Below are positions 25,196 through 37,807 of a DNA stretch of 64,000 nucleotides, one piece after another; positions within the stretch are counted from its first letter, which is position 1; every line of letters starts with the position of its first letter. A program made the translations under genes and the position numbers. The stretch comes from Montifringilla adamsi (taxonomy: Eukaryota; Chordata; Aves; Passeriformes; Passeridae). The stretch is from assembly GCA_017590115.1 (NCBI GenBank), contig JAGGNK010013114.1:2170001-2234000 (forward strand), given 5' to 3'. The notes beneath the pieces were generated by a model, which worked only from the letters and a program-made list of their open reading frames with translations, had not been told where the DNA came from and ran no database searches.

Positions 25196-28100
25196 AACAA
25201 ATCTGTTTCTGAATCTTATTTTTGTAATTTTTAATCTCTCTAGCTCCTAAGTTTATCTTATATTCATAGAACAATATGAGAGAATGAAAGTAACTAATTT
25301 AAATTACATAAATATGGGTAACTGTTAACTAGAAGACTTTTTGGGGATAGGACTAAAATATCAGCCTTAAATTTCAAACATTTCATAAGTGTACAGTAGT
25401 AAATTCATATAGGGTTTATTTTTCTTATTTAAAATTCTTCAAGTCTTTTATTCTCTCTGTATCAAATAGATCACTGCATCTTCAATACTTAATTATTTGC
25501 ACTAAAGAAAGAAATCCTGCTTAACAGTTGAGAAAATATTTAAACGGCTTTTTTTTTTGTTATTATAAATGAACCAAAACACAATGTATGATGTATAAGG
25601 TAATCTACTGATGTATACATGGAGGTCCAAATAAGAATAAGAGAAATGTGTTTTCTCTGATCTTTGCAAATTTGCATTCCATTTTTGCATCAATTTATGC
25701 ATGGTTTGGGAATCCAGACAGATATAGTTACAAGAATTTATTTGCAGAGTCATGCCATTACCAAATGGTAGCTATATTTCTTTATTTTTACAAAAGAATA
25801 TAGGTCTGTTAGACCTAGTATGAATACCAGCTTCTCATTCCTGAAGTCATAAGCAGAAGCTTTTGAAGTTGGTGAGGATGGGATCCTTACCTGAAGTTTG
25901 TGGTGAGACAGGAGAGCTTTTTCAGTTCAGATATTCTTGGAGGAAGAGAAACTGTTTGCTTCCCCTGGGAAGTAGAGGAGTCTGAACTGATGGGAGTAGG
26001 ACAGAAAAGTGGAACTAACTTAATTTTTTCCATGTGAAATCTATTGTTAGAGATATCTTAAGGAGACTGTGGTAGAAATATTTTTTGGGGATGTATCTTA
26101 GCTCTTAGTAGCTTAGTCTTTAAGGTATTTAACATATTTAAGTTAGATTTGCTAAGAGTCTGAGATGGGTGGAACATCAGTGAAACTTCTGGGAAGTTTC
26201 CCAAGATACACTGTGATTGTTCAGCCAGCTTTGTCTGTTTTCTTCAGAAGTGAATGACCTCTCCATGTTGAGCACATCCCCATTAGCAGGAGCAGGATTT
26301 CCTGTTTAACCTGCTGGGTGACCATTTCTACGGTACCTGACATTCCCTCTCCTTGGCACAAACCTTTCCTGTGTAAAATGCAGAGCACAGGAGTGGGTCA
26401 CAGGGAATCACTGGTGGCCCTTTCCACATTTCCAGATGTGACAGAAGATCCCACACTGGCTTGGGGTGGCTATGATGATGTATTTAAAAGTGCTTTCTGT
26501 ACAACAGGATGTCAGGAAGATAAGCTTACACACACCAAAATTTTTTTTTAAAAGTTTGGAGAAGAAACCATGTGACATTTGATCTGTGGACAGTGTGAGC
26601 AAGTGGGGGTTTTGACATAAATTCAGGTTCCCAAAGAATCATAGGCATCCTCTGAGAAAAACCTGCCTGTGCTTATGCATTTTGATTTCTGCACTTTCCT
26701 AGGTCTGCATAAATCAGGTGTCAGTTTATCTGGGGAAGAGAAGAAGAGAAAATGCTAGAAAGGAGTTAACTGTGAGAGCTTCAGGCTGTGTCCTTCCAGT
26801 GCTTCCTACAACAGCATCTGTGCAATATGGAGAGAGGCTTCCCACAGCTGCTTGAATCAAGGCGTGGGCAGACAGGTAAAGATGTGCCCACAGCAAGCTG
26901 AGAAAGTGGTGGGCATTCTCCCTCTTCATAGCACTGCATCCCACTCCATGGTTTGGGGACACGTCCCAGCAGAGCAGAGGCTGCTGGAGGAAAGGGATTT
27001 CCATTTTCTCACCCAGATTGCACCCACTCATGGAAAAAACCAGTGTCCAAATAAAGTTCTGTAACGTATTATGAAGCTGTGTGGGTGTTTGTGTTGAAAC
27101 ACCCTCCTCTGGAGGGCTCTGAAGCACAAACTATGAGTGTTGTTGAAGACCTGTTACTCATCAGGCTTTGATATGATGTCTGATGACTCCCTGGCATGGA
27201 ATGTGTGGGGCAGCCTTGCCCATGTGGGATAACACAGCTCCCTTTTCTTGCCCTATAGATCGGTGCCCAGGAGCAAGAGGCAGCTTTATTGAAACACCAT
27301 TCCTTGCTGTGGGACATCCTTGTGAGTACTGAAATACTCTATGTACATTTAAGCCACAGGGATCCTGACACATCTTTTGCTACCCAGAGCATGGGGGGTG
27401 GCATGGGGAGTCCTCTGGGATGATTTTCTCCTTCTCACTGCCTCCAGTAGTGTGTGGTGGTGTGTGTGACCCCCTGTTAATGCCCCTCCCCAGGGGACAG
27501 CAGGAGAAGCAGGATGACACTGGGTAAAGCTGCCTCAGAGGGAAGCTGCACTTGGAGAAGTGCTTTGGCACAGCACTGGCAGTGAGTGACTTGCTGACCT
27601 GGAGACAGGGGACAGTGGAAAAGGCAGGAGACTGGCAGGGAGGGAACAGAGAGGTAAGTGTCATGCAGCAAGGAAGAGACTTGACAGATCTGTGCTGACA
27701 TTTTTTGTTTATAAGCCATACTGTGACTGATGAGCTCCACAATAAAATCCCTACTGACTGCAGAGGCTGCAGAAATGACCCTTTTTGTTGGGGGGAAGAA
27801 AGCACAGACAAAAGAAGGAGGGGGTGAACTCGTATTTCTCAACTTTTATCTGAGAAATGTCTCCAATGCATTCTTATGGAAGAAAAAGCTCTCCATCACT
27901 CAGTGCTGCACTGGCTCACCATGACACAGAGTGAAGGTGACCAGTGCAGGAAGAGCCATTCAGCATTTCAGAGCCCCAAGGAATTCCTCTATGTGCCATT
28001 TTCTGTGTAAGGCCAGAGAGGAAGGGAAGGTGGGGTCAGAGGTGAACACAGTCTCAGTTCCAACAAGCTGCAAGGATGGCCTCTACCAGCTGTATCATGA

Positions 28101-28908
28101 TGGGCTTTAAATTGGGGAGTAGCTCTGGGATTTCACTTCTCATGATCGGCAGTAATAGATAGTCCCAACTCACAGGGGCATTTCTGAGAGAAATTAAATT
28201 TGTGATTGTTCAAGCAAGTACCAGAGAGGGAGGTGTTACTGCCATGCTGGAGAAGACATCTTAACCTCCATCTTCAGCTGCCATCCTGCAGCATCATCTG
28301 AACCAGCTGCTCCACTCCCAAATGCAGAGGTCTTTCTGAGGACCAGTACTGGGATTCAGGGAGGCATCCTGAGGGACCTGTGAAAGAGCAGCAGTCACAG
28401 TTCTTCTAAGCAGTTTATCTGTCTCCCAGTCACTACCCTGGAGGCAAAATCCCCTTCCTCTGACTCCAGAGCAGAGTTAAGTTACACTAATGCCTTTGGT
28501 CTGCCAACAGAAGGGAACGAACTGTGTCAACACAGAAAATGCTATTTGCTGACAGGTTGTTAGAGACAAAAGAGATGCAGTCAAGAGCAAGAATAAAAAT
28601 AGAAGTTCTCAAGTAAAAAGATGTGAGAAAAGAGAGAAGATTGATTGTTTAAGTCACAAAAGATGGAAAAATTAAGAGAAAAGTAAAAATACTATTAAAT
28701 CAAATATGCCTGCCCTTTAGAATATCATTGATAAAGACTGGATGTGAAGTGTAAAGGTTGAGACACATCTGAGGGTCTCATCTGATAATTTATGGTTAGA
28801 GAATAAATAGATCATTTGGTGCATGTGGATATCGTTTCTAGACTAGCAGATATTGGGTGGAAGGAACTAGAAATACAAAGCAGGTGTCTGAAGACCATCC
28901 AGCTATGG
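25196..28908. other. Non-coding stretch
   Basis: No gene I can support. A polyadenylation-like AATAAA at 27050-27055 lies in a 26.7-27.2 kb block that slightly resembles the layout of a solo LTR. I find neither paired ends nor a target duplication, so it is not called. Open frames of up to 143 codons on the minus strand (27380-27811) lack recognisable domains. Confidence 0.6.
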
Positions 28909-29021
28909 AAAAAAAAAAAAAAAAAAAAAGCTGCTGTTTTTTTCTTTGCTTGCTTTGCTTGCGGAAAAAAAAAAAAAAAAAGAGCTGCTGTTTATTGCTT
29001 TGCTTGCTTTGCTTGCTTCTC
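28909..29021. repeat. Dimeric 56-bp A-rich tandem repeat
   Basis: Two adjacent units each consist of a long A run (21 A at 28909-28929, 17 A at 28965-28981), then (ga)gctgctgttt, then a T/C-rich tract with tandem tttgcttgc. Unit one is 28909-28964 and unit two is about 28965-29021. Beyond them, ctctgtcccct is itself partly doubled (about 29020-29040). The pattern fits slippage or unequal exchange of an A-tailed segment. The short frames read across it are low-complexity artefacts. Confidence 0.85.
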
Positions 29022-32000
29022 TGTCCCCTCTGTCCCCTCCTGCTTGCTGCAGAGAAGTCAGCTCAAAACTAAGTAATGCAATACACATTTTAAGTACCCC
29101 CTTATAACTGGCAATATGAGAAAAAATACTTTAATTATGTCTTAGATTTCTAATAAAGGTGCCTGTTGGGCTTTATGGTATAAGCGCAAAAAAGATTTAG
29201 GGGTGTTCCTTCTTCAAATATAGCAGGTCAGCCTGGGTCAGAGAAGAGTGAGTGCAGTTAAAAGAAGCAGAAATTATTAGAAAAACCTGGATAGAGACAG
29301 AAGTAATCAAGAAAAGGATGATTATGCTGAATGAGCAGACTCCTCTATATAGATATATTAATATTGTAAATTGTGTCATCCTGTGCAGTGGCCCAGCCTC
29401 TTGATAGCTGCATCTGTTTTTTTTCTATCAGCTGCAGAATCAAATACAGTCATCAGGAAACAGACACATGCACTGTCATTTCCAGAGTGCATTGTACCAT
29501 ACTGGCTGGAGCCCACCAAAATAGCTGGATCATTCCCTCATTGTCTCACAGTTCCCTAAATCTTCCCAGTTTTTTTGTTTGCCACTTTTGATGTCTGCAC
29601 GTACCTGCTCTCCAAATCAAACACAACTTTTCCTTCCTTGGATTGCTTTTTTTTTTTACTGAAGTGTTTTCTTTAAGGCCTAGTCTATGCAATTCCTTCA
29701 CCCCATCAAATAGAGAGAAAAATGCAAACCTCAGAGTATAATTTACAAAGACAGACTGTTGAATCCTTCTCTAAGCTCTTTTGCTTGAAGCCTATAATTG
29801 TATTCTCTAGAAAGACAAACTGATTTTGCTCACTCTGGAGAGCATTGTCTTGTAAAAAATCAAATCAGATTTCAGTAGCTGTTAACGGGAATAACTTTCT
29901 TTACCTGATGTAGAAGAGATTTGTATTATGTAATGTATGTAATTACTATGAAATTATGTATTTATGGTATGGAAATTCAGAGCCTTCAATGAGACACTTC
30001 CATTACAGCTTTTCCAGACTCTCTCAATTGTTTGTTCTGGAGAAGGTATTGAGCACATTATTCTTTTAGCCAGGGTCCCAGCATCATGGAAGGAAACAGA
30101 CTGCAATTAAATGGAAATGTGTACCCCTTCTTGTCATCACTGAGGACACTGGGGTCGTGGTGGGGATTCTGCATCAGCTTGTCTTTACAATCTCATGGAG
30201 GAAAGCCTGATGGATATGTAAAACATATGACTTAATGAACTGAACTGGCCTCTTTTCCAGATGCAGCAATGATTTCCTATGTAATTACACCTCTCTAAAT
30301 TGATGCTATGGTTTCTCACCTTCATACATCTCTGAGAAAGACAGGGAAACCCTCTGACCTCTACGAGTGTTTGGTGTTATTGATAAAGGCAGAGCCTCTG
30401 CACTCCTGTTATAGGCTCTTCCCTAAGGCCCTGAGCAGTAGGTGATGCTCATGATATCTCTGTCTGACCAGCACGGCACTGAAGACTCCTATAGGTCAAC
30501 ACTGCACTTGGGCACCTCCTGCATTGAAGGATTAAGTGTTTGCTAGCATTTGTACCAGTTTTGATCCAAAGAAGCAGAAGTCTGTATGTATAAAACCTGT
30601 ATTAGTTTGCAAATTTGTGCATAGTGTGTGTGTGTAAGACCGAGAAGTGATGATTAGCACACCCTCCTTTGGATGACTCTAAGGATTTTCTGCATGATCT
30701 TCTGGAGTGACTGTGAACTTTCACATTTCAGGGCTGGGATTTACATGGTCGTCAGCGGCTTTTACTTGTTAGCCCTCTGGATTTTCTTTTCTCTTTTCAT
30801 TAGAGGGCAGACTCTCTGTTCTCTTTTCTTTCTGTTCACTTACAAATAGCAGGGCTAACAGCCAGAAATTGCCTGAAAACTGACTTGAGTCTTCTGAACT
30901 AGTCCAAAAAAACCAATGTATTGGCTAATCACCACTAAGGTATATATTTTTTTTTTTTTTGCCATTCTATGAGGCCTAAAAGTGGTGACTTCTCAGCACA
31001 GTATATTTCTCGTAGCACATAAAGTTCTCACTTGATCTTAGCTCTACCAATTTGATGCGACAGATATTTGTTGCAGGAAAAAACCCTAGCTTCCTGGATT
31101 TTATGAAGTTGGGCCAATTTCATTGAAAATACCTCCCAAAGGAAATTATTCTCTTCTTCCTGAATTCTTTCTTTCTGCTATGAATCGTTCACCTCCAGGA
31201 ACCCATTGTTCCCAATGTTGGAAATTTCGGCATCTTTCAAGTTATTTCATGCTTTTGAAAGTAGCAACTCCCCTTACTTCACTCTGCTTCTAGGACTTAC
31301 CCTGTGAAATTCCTGGTGGCTTCTTCCCCTTGTGTCATTGTTGTCCTGCCACAAGCGAGTTCTCAGCTGCTGTGTTATCCTGCTTTGAGTTATTATCTGC
31401 TTCCCAGTATGAACTGGGTTTGTGTCTCAGGGAAATAGTGCAAGACCTCTAGAGAAAAGAGGAACCTGCTCAAGACATGCTGCCAAAGTCAGCAGCCTTT
31501 ATTTCCAGATAAATAAGAAAAGGAAAAAAAAAACAAACCCAAAACCACTGTGGATAAAACACCGCAAGCCAGTCAGCTCTGAACTGCGTGAGAAAGAGGA
31601 CTACAATTTCAGAGGAGGATGGAGTAACACCCTGGATACTGGTTGCAGCTTCTTTCAGCATGGGAGGGAAGTGTTACTTGTCATTCAATCATATGTGATA
31701 ACTGGAAAATATATGTTGCAGTATCAACCCTTTTGTGAAGAAAAATTCGTGACTGAATAATATCTCCTGGTGATACGAGCCAGGCACCAAGAAGCTCCTT
31801 TTATGTATTTGTGCTCTGAGGTCAACATGTTTGGATTATTTCATCCTTGAACTTTTTTACCACTTTCAGTACTGACAGATACATTTTTCTGCTCAAATCT
31901 TTGTCCTCCTACAGCCTTTTCCCACAATATGCCTGTCCTCCTCTCCATTCCTCCTCTTCTGTGGCCTTACCTCTTGCTCACCACTGGAATCTCAACAGCC

Positions 32001-35000
32001 CTTCACCCACATCTACTTCATGATATCCTAGTATTGGAGCATCTCAGACCTCTATGGCAGTGCATTTCAAATTACATTCCCACCTCTGCCTCCCTCCCCA
32101 GTGTCTGCCTTTCTAGACACTGTTGCCAGTCATTTCAGTGTGGCAGTGTGGCAAAAAACCCGTTCTTTATTCATAATCCTCATCCATGCTACAAGATGCA
32201 TTACCTTGATTTTTCTCCTCTCTTTAACTCTACACCCTCAGGACACCGCTAATCCCCATTCCTTTTCAACTAAAATTTGCATTTCTATTCCCCATTCCCC
32301 AGTCTACCTCCAAAACCCATTGTTTCAGTCAGATGTTTCTCAGGGTAAGGTTTTATTTAAATTATATTTTTTTCTAGAAACATAGAACAAAGTGTTTGGG
32401 TGTAACTTTCGTGGAACCCCAGAAAGAACCTTTAGATTACTAATTAGGAGGAAATTGTAATAAAATAAATATAAAACAGAAAACTTTTTCATTTGAACAC
32501 AAATTAAATTTAATCCAGCATTATGAAAAAAACCCCACAATGTAATTTTGGATTTCTTTATAACACAGGGTCTTGTAATAGTTATAACCCCATTCCCAAT
32601 AATAAGCTGTGCAACAGATGGATGTACCATAAGAAGGAGTGGGGAAATTGCTTTTTCTCATTCACACTAGCTCGGTTTGAACTGTGCCCCAAGGCCCCAG
32701 TTCCTACGCCAGCAGATGTGTAGGTCGCTGCCAGATAGCTCTGGGTCTGGTTGCTTGTTGCATTGTGCCATATGTCAGCTGCTGTGCCTGTGCAAAAGCT
32801 GATGCAGGCTTTTGCTCTCTCTTAATGCCTCCAAGGTAGTTCTCCCCTTATGCCAACTATGTTTATCTGCAATTTCACTGTTGATCTTTGCAAAATTGAG
32901 CTGAAGAGAAGGAAAAAAAATAAAAAAGAGGTGGTAGTCAAGTCAAATGGGAAGTAGTAAACAGCAAGGAAAATATCACTGTCTCCTATTGTGTCCAAAT
33001 GCAGATGAAGGCTTTGAGGCTGCTGTAGAAACAGGAGTGAAATTAGGGATTATGCTAACGGCCAGCAGTGCAGCATGTCTGTGGATGCTGTTCTGAGCTT
33101 CCCAGAGAGACATATCTCTGAGAGTCACCTCTGCTTCATGCTTTCAAGGTCAGTTTTCGGTCTTGGGATGGGGTTTGAAGCAGAATGTGAGGCTGGGTTT
33201 GCCAGAGAACACGTTAAGGTGGCAACTGTGATCTACTTGGCTCTGAAAGGGACTTGAACATTCCTGGGGCTTGGAGATGTGAGGAAGAGGGAAAAGCAGC
33301 AGAGCACTGAGTCATTGCTGCTTGGAAAATGCTTGGTAAGGAGATGGCAATCCCCAATCTGCTTGCTAATGTGTTGTCAGTGCATTGTTACAGACTTTGG
33401 GAAACTCAAAAAGGAAATTACTTCTAAAGCTGTGGCTGTGCTCCTCACATGCAATCTACATTTCCTTTCAGCAGACCTTTTGGATCTATTTTTCTACTCT
33501 GCCAAAAGGGGGTTTATTTCCCTCATTAAGTTTTATGAATTCCTCAAATCCCAGCAAGAATCCCAGCAGTAGCCAGGGGATAACAATGGTTCTGCAACCC
33601 ACTGATGCAAAAACAGTGAGCTGCATGGCTTTGTGCCAAAATTGCCCACAACCCAAAGAAACCAATTCCTGTTCCCATTTATGTAGCACTTGCTGTATTT
33701 CCCCTTTTGTAAACCACATCAGCTCTCTCTTACAACAGCAACTGTTAAGGATATTTCTATTCTAGCAGTCCAAAATAAGTCCTCCACCTCCTGCAGATAT
33801 CCCCTTGAGTAAATTTGTGTATCGTCCTCCATTAATTCAGTTTTATTATCTGCATTCATCCACAACTTTCAATAGCCTGATGGTAAACTCACTTTTCCAT
33901 CCTCCTACTCACACAGCTAGGTGTTCCTAGAGAGGGAAAAATTTAGATTGGCAAGTGCTTCCTGAAATGTTTCCTATTATTTAGCTGATCTTCCTTATAA
34001 GTATGTTCAGAGCAAATGTTCAGTATGGGGCAGATAATGTAGTTACCGATTATGGATCCTTGATGATGGTGGACTTGCAGTGATTTACCTCCATCAAATT
34101 AAATCAGAACAGGTGTTGCCAGCTCAGTTCCAAACCAGAAGGTAAGCAGGTGCCACTAAGTTGCATCTGGCAATGGGAGCAAACGAATCTCAGACAGAGA
34201 ATTGTTGAATGAGATGGTTTTTAATTTAGGTACACAACTTGAGCAATTAGAAGCAGCTTTTCCAGGGTTTCTTCTGCACAACCCTCTTGAACCTATTTAA
34301 GAAACAGTGGCAGAGGGATGCTGTCAGAAAACAGTATTTGGATTAGGGAGCATTGCAAATATTGCCTCTGCCACTTGAGGGTGACATTAATGTAGATACG
34401 CCTCAAAGTAAGTTTCCTGGTGTTGGAAAGGCTGGGGAGGGCAGACCACTGGGGCAGAGAAGGGAGAACACTGATAAGTTGCAATGGTTCTACAAATTGT
34501 TGGATGTGGGTCTGTTTCTACATGGCAAATAGCCTCCTGTAAGAATGAAACTTCATTGCAGAAATGGAGCGTGTTACTTAGGAATGCTCTGACACTCTGT
34601 CATAGCCTGTGGGTGGTTTCAGAGCTAGACCTGAACTGAGACATGTTTCTTCCTCAGAACACCTTTGGCCATTACTTTGGTAATAAGTACAGTGTCTCCA
34701 TATTTGGCTAAAATCAGTGTTTTTGAAAGCCTGGATTAAGTCTTCTCCCAGCTGTATGTAAAATCATTCTTGACTAAGTAGTTTTCAACCAAACAGTGCT
34801 CATCCAGGGCAGTAAATCACACAAACAATGTTAATCATGTTTTCATCATGTTAACGGCCTTAAATCTCCTCAGAAATTGCTTCACGTAATTTTATTTCAC
34901 TGGGGCTCTACAAGGGGGTCCAGCTGCAAGTCACCACTCTCAGAATCAAGACTGAATTACTGCAAATACCCCAGTAAAGGTAAGAAGGCAGATCCTCAGA

Positions 35001-36129
35001 TCATATAAATCCGTGCAGTCCTGCTGATGTCTGCGATGTTCTGAAGATTGATACAAGCAGGGGTGGTTGATACAGGTAAAGTAAATTGCCTGCAGTTTTA
35101 AATGCCTGCTGCTAATGGGTCCCATGGTAAACCAGTGGCTGACTTGTTAGTTTTTCTTTAAAATGGACTCAAGAGGTACATTAATGGAAAAAAACCCCTA
35201 CCAGCTTAGCAAAGCAGTGGCCAGCACAGTTAGCACTGCAGTCATTAGAGTTCACAATTGCATTTAGACTCAGGGCCTGATTTGTTAGCAGAGAGATGCT
35301 TGTGCCAGTACTCCAAGGGTCTAGATAAGGCCTGACCCCTATGCCTTGTCCTCCTCTGGTTGAGCCAAGCTGAGGATAGGACCTTCTCTTGTTGGGATCT
35401 CACTTGCATGTCTCTGGTCTCCTGAGAATTAAAACCCTCAATAACTTTCTTTCTGCTTTTCAGCCCTCTTAAGAGTCAAGAAACAGATGGCCTTGAGCAC
35501 CCTTCCAGTGAAACTGGTACAAGAGAGAAATACTGAATCTGGATGGGGATGAGCTTCCTCACCCTGTCAAGGTTTTCAAGAATTCCAGTATTTTTCCTCT
35601 GTCCAACCAGGGATGAAAGGTCCTTTTAAAACTTGGATGAAAATTTCCAAAATAAAATCAGGATGGGGCCAAGCTAAATATTTTACTTTAATAATGTTCA
35701 AAGAGTTTATTTATATTGTGACCTTTCAAAGCAGTTGCCTCTTTTTAGTACAAAAGGAACGTGGGTTTTTTTCTTGTTTCCTTCAATTAGAAAATAAAAC
35801 TTTTCACTTTTAAAATGTCAAAACAGCCATCCTTCATCATTCAGTGGTCCTTTTGCAGTATTTTTAAGATGAGAGACTTGTTGAGATCAAACCATGGCTA
35901 TCAATCAGCTTCAGTTTTGACAGGTGATTGAGTTTTTTTCATTGTATGTGAAGGGAAAAGAAAATTTTAGTCCAAAAATTCTTGACCACTGCTAGAAATT
36001 TTTACCTCAGTTTTGAAAATCTTCTGCCTTACATAGGTTTCAGCCCAGTTAAATGTGGCTGCACTGGGCAATGGAAATGCAGGAAGTGTAATTTTTTTCT
36101 TTAGTTCATTTTTAAATGAATACTTTAAT
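29022..36129. other. Unique non-coding stretch
   Basis: AT-rich unique DNA. Homopolymers include about 13 T at 29647-29659 and 14 T at 30947-30960. None of the open frames on either strand looks protein-like, and I recognise no transposon, tRNA or other RNA gene. Confidence 0.65.
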
Positions 36130-36156
36130 CTTTTTCTTTTTCTTTTTCTTTTTTTT
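36130..36156. repeat. (CTTTTT)n microsatellite
   Basis: Four copies of CTTTTT, the last running into a longer T tract; a pyrimidine-only strand. Confidence 0.85.
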
Positions 36157-37776
36157 ATCAGTGAACAACATGATTTATAGAATTGCTAAGTGATTTATAT
36201 TCTGTTTGCATGATTTAGTGTCCTGCATGAATGTAGTTTGGTTGAAAATGGCTTAATGAGAAATGGTTTCTTTATAGCATAGATGGAGCTTAATCCATGT
36301 TTTCAAAAATCGTTCTGATTAAAGCCTTATAAGGATCAGACCAAGACAGTGTCTGTTGCCAAGGTATCTGCTACAAATATGGTTCCCAGGGAAAAACTTA
36401 AAGGCTTTATGTCATGAAAGAAGAAAGACTTTCTGAAAATGTACTTACTTTCTGAAATATAGTGTTGATGAGAAAACGTTATGGATTTCCAGCTCAGAAA
36501 GCAACACAGCAAGGGCTTTAAGGGGAAAACAGGAAAATAAAACCAACTTGATTAAAAAATTAAGAAAGCCTCCAAAGACCAGCTCACCTGACATTTTATG
36601 CCAACCATGATCACTGCCTGTATCCTAGTTTTTCAAATTCTGTATACTTGGCCCTGAAGACAGGATGTGAAGGTCCTGACCACAGTTTCTGGCCAGCTGT
36701 CCTTGGATGGGTGTGTGGAATTTTCAAATAATTTTGGGTAAAGTCTTATAAAATGGCTTGCACATCCAATGACTTTGTCAGGGAGTGGCGATTAGTGGCA
36801 CATTTAATTTAACATTGCCTCATCTTCATTTGAGTATTTGTTTACACCACTTCTCTGCTAAACGCCACAAGTGTCAAATAGATCCTTGAAGGTGTTTAGG
36901 CTCCATGAGGTGAAATGGAGTTAGAGTATTTATGGTTTTCCTTCAGTTGGAGGTTGTCCTACAAGGCAGGATTTCAGACCCAATTATACCCTACACTCAA
37001 TGAAGATTTACTTTTTCTTGGTAGTGCAAGCCAAAGTTTAAGGACATCTGAGCAATAGCAGTACTTTGACTGTGTCCAGTGAGAGCAAGCAGGGGTGTCA
37101 GCACAATGCATGGCTTGATGCTGGCAGGTTTTATGATCATCCCCCACGAGCAATGTTCTTTACCTGCTGGCTTCATTTTTGTACACCAACTTGATGATGC
37201 AGGTAGGTTTTTTTTTTGTTTGAGTTGTTTTATTGTTTCATTGTTTTCAGGTAAAGCACCCACACAAGGATATTTTAAGTGTGTATCTGATTTTGTTACA
37301 GCCAATATAAGCTGTAATTCAACTGATCTCAAATAAACCACATTTCTGCATATAGTGTGATGGCAAAGTAGCAGAAGACTCTTCCTAAGGGATGCTGCAC
37401 ACTTCCAGGAAGCAAAGCTTCCAGAATGTGGCTCTCCAAAGCAAGAGGAGCCATATTCCCACAGTATTCCCAGCTTGCAGTGGCTGCCCTGCTGCACCAC
37501 TTTGGCACAGGCTTTGCAAGCACAGTGGCCCTTCTAATGCCTCAGCCTAAATATTCTGTTTTTTCCTGGATTTTCCTGAAGAGAACTACAAGACTCTCCT
37601 CCCTTCCCACACCACTGGTGAACTCCTGGGCCCACTGGGTACAGCTCACTGAACATGGGTATGTTGTTCTGACTGCATATGCCTTTAGAGCTGAGCTGAT
37701 CTGCCTATATGCATAAATTAAGAGAGATCCATGTTTCCTGATGTTTATCAAACATCACTGAGTGTCCAGAAACCAC
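36157..37776. other. Unique non-coding stretch
   Basis: Contains a 167-codon minus-strand open frame (36997-37500) with no domain or splice context that I recognise. Otherwise AT-rich unique sequence with no repeat family seen. Confidence 0.55.

Positions 37777-37803
<27 letters not shown>
37777..37803 (+). repeat. 27-base A run
   Basis: Twenty-seven consecutive A, followed directly by gggccccc. It could be the tail of an old retroposed sequence or simple slippage. I find no AATAAA close upstream and no recognisable retroposed body, so the origin is open. Confidence 0.9.

Positions 37804-37807
<4 letters not shown>

Noticed and set aside
26700..27330. Possible solo LTR with AATAAA at 27050
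   Set aside because: No matching terminal ends, target duplication or primer-binding site could be found; the polyA-like hexamer alone is expected by chance.
28816..29076. Open frame rich in lysine, cysteine and phenylalanine
   Set aside because: It is the translation of the A-rich tandem repeat and its TTTGCTTGC tracts.
36997..37500. 167-codon minus-strand open frame
   Set aside because: Length is within what chance gives in 64 kb on six frames; no domain or splice sites, and frames on the plus strand overlap it.
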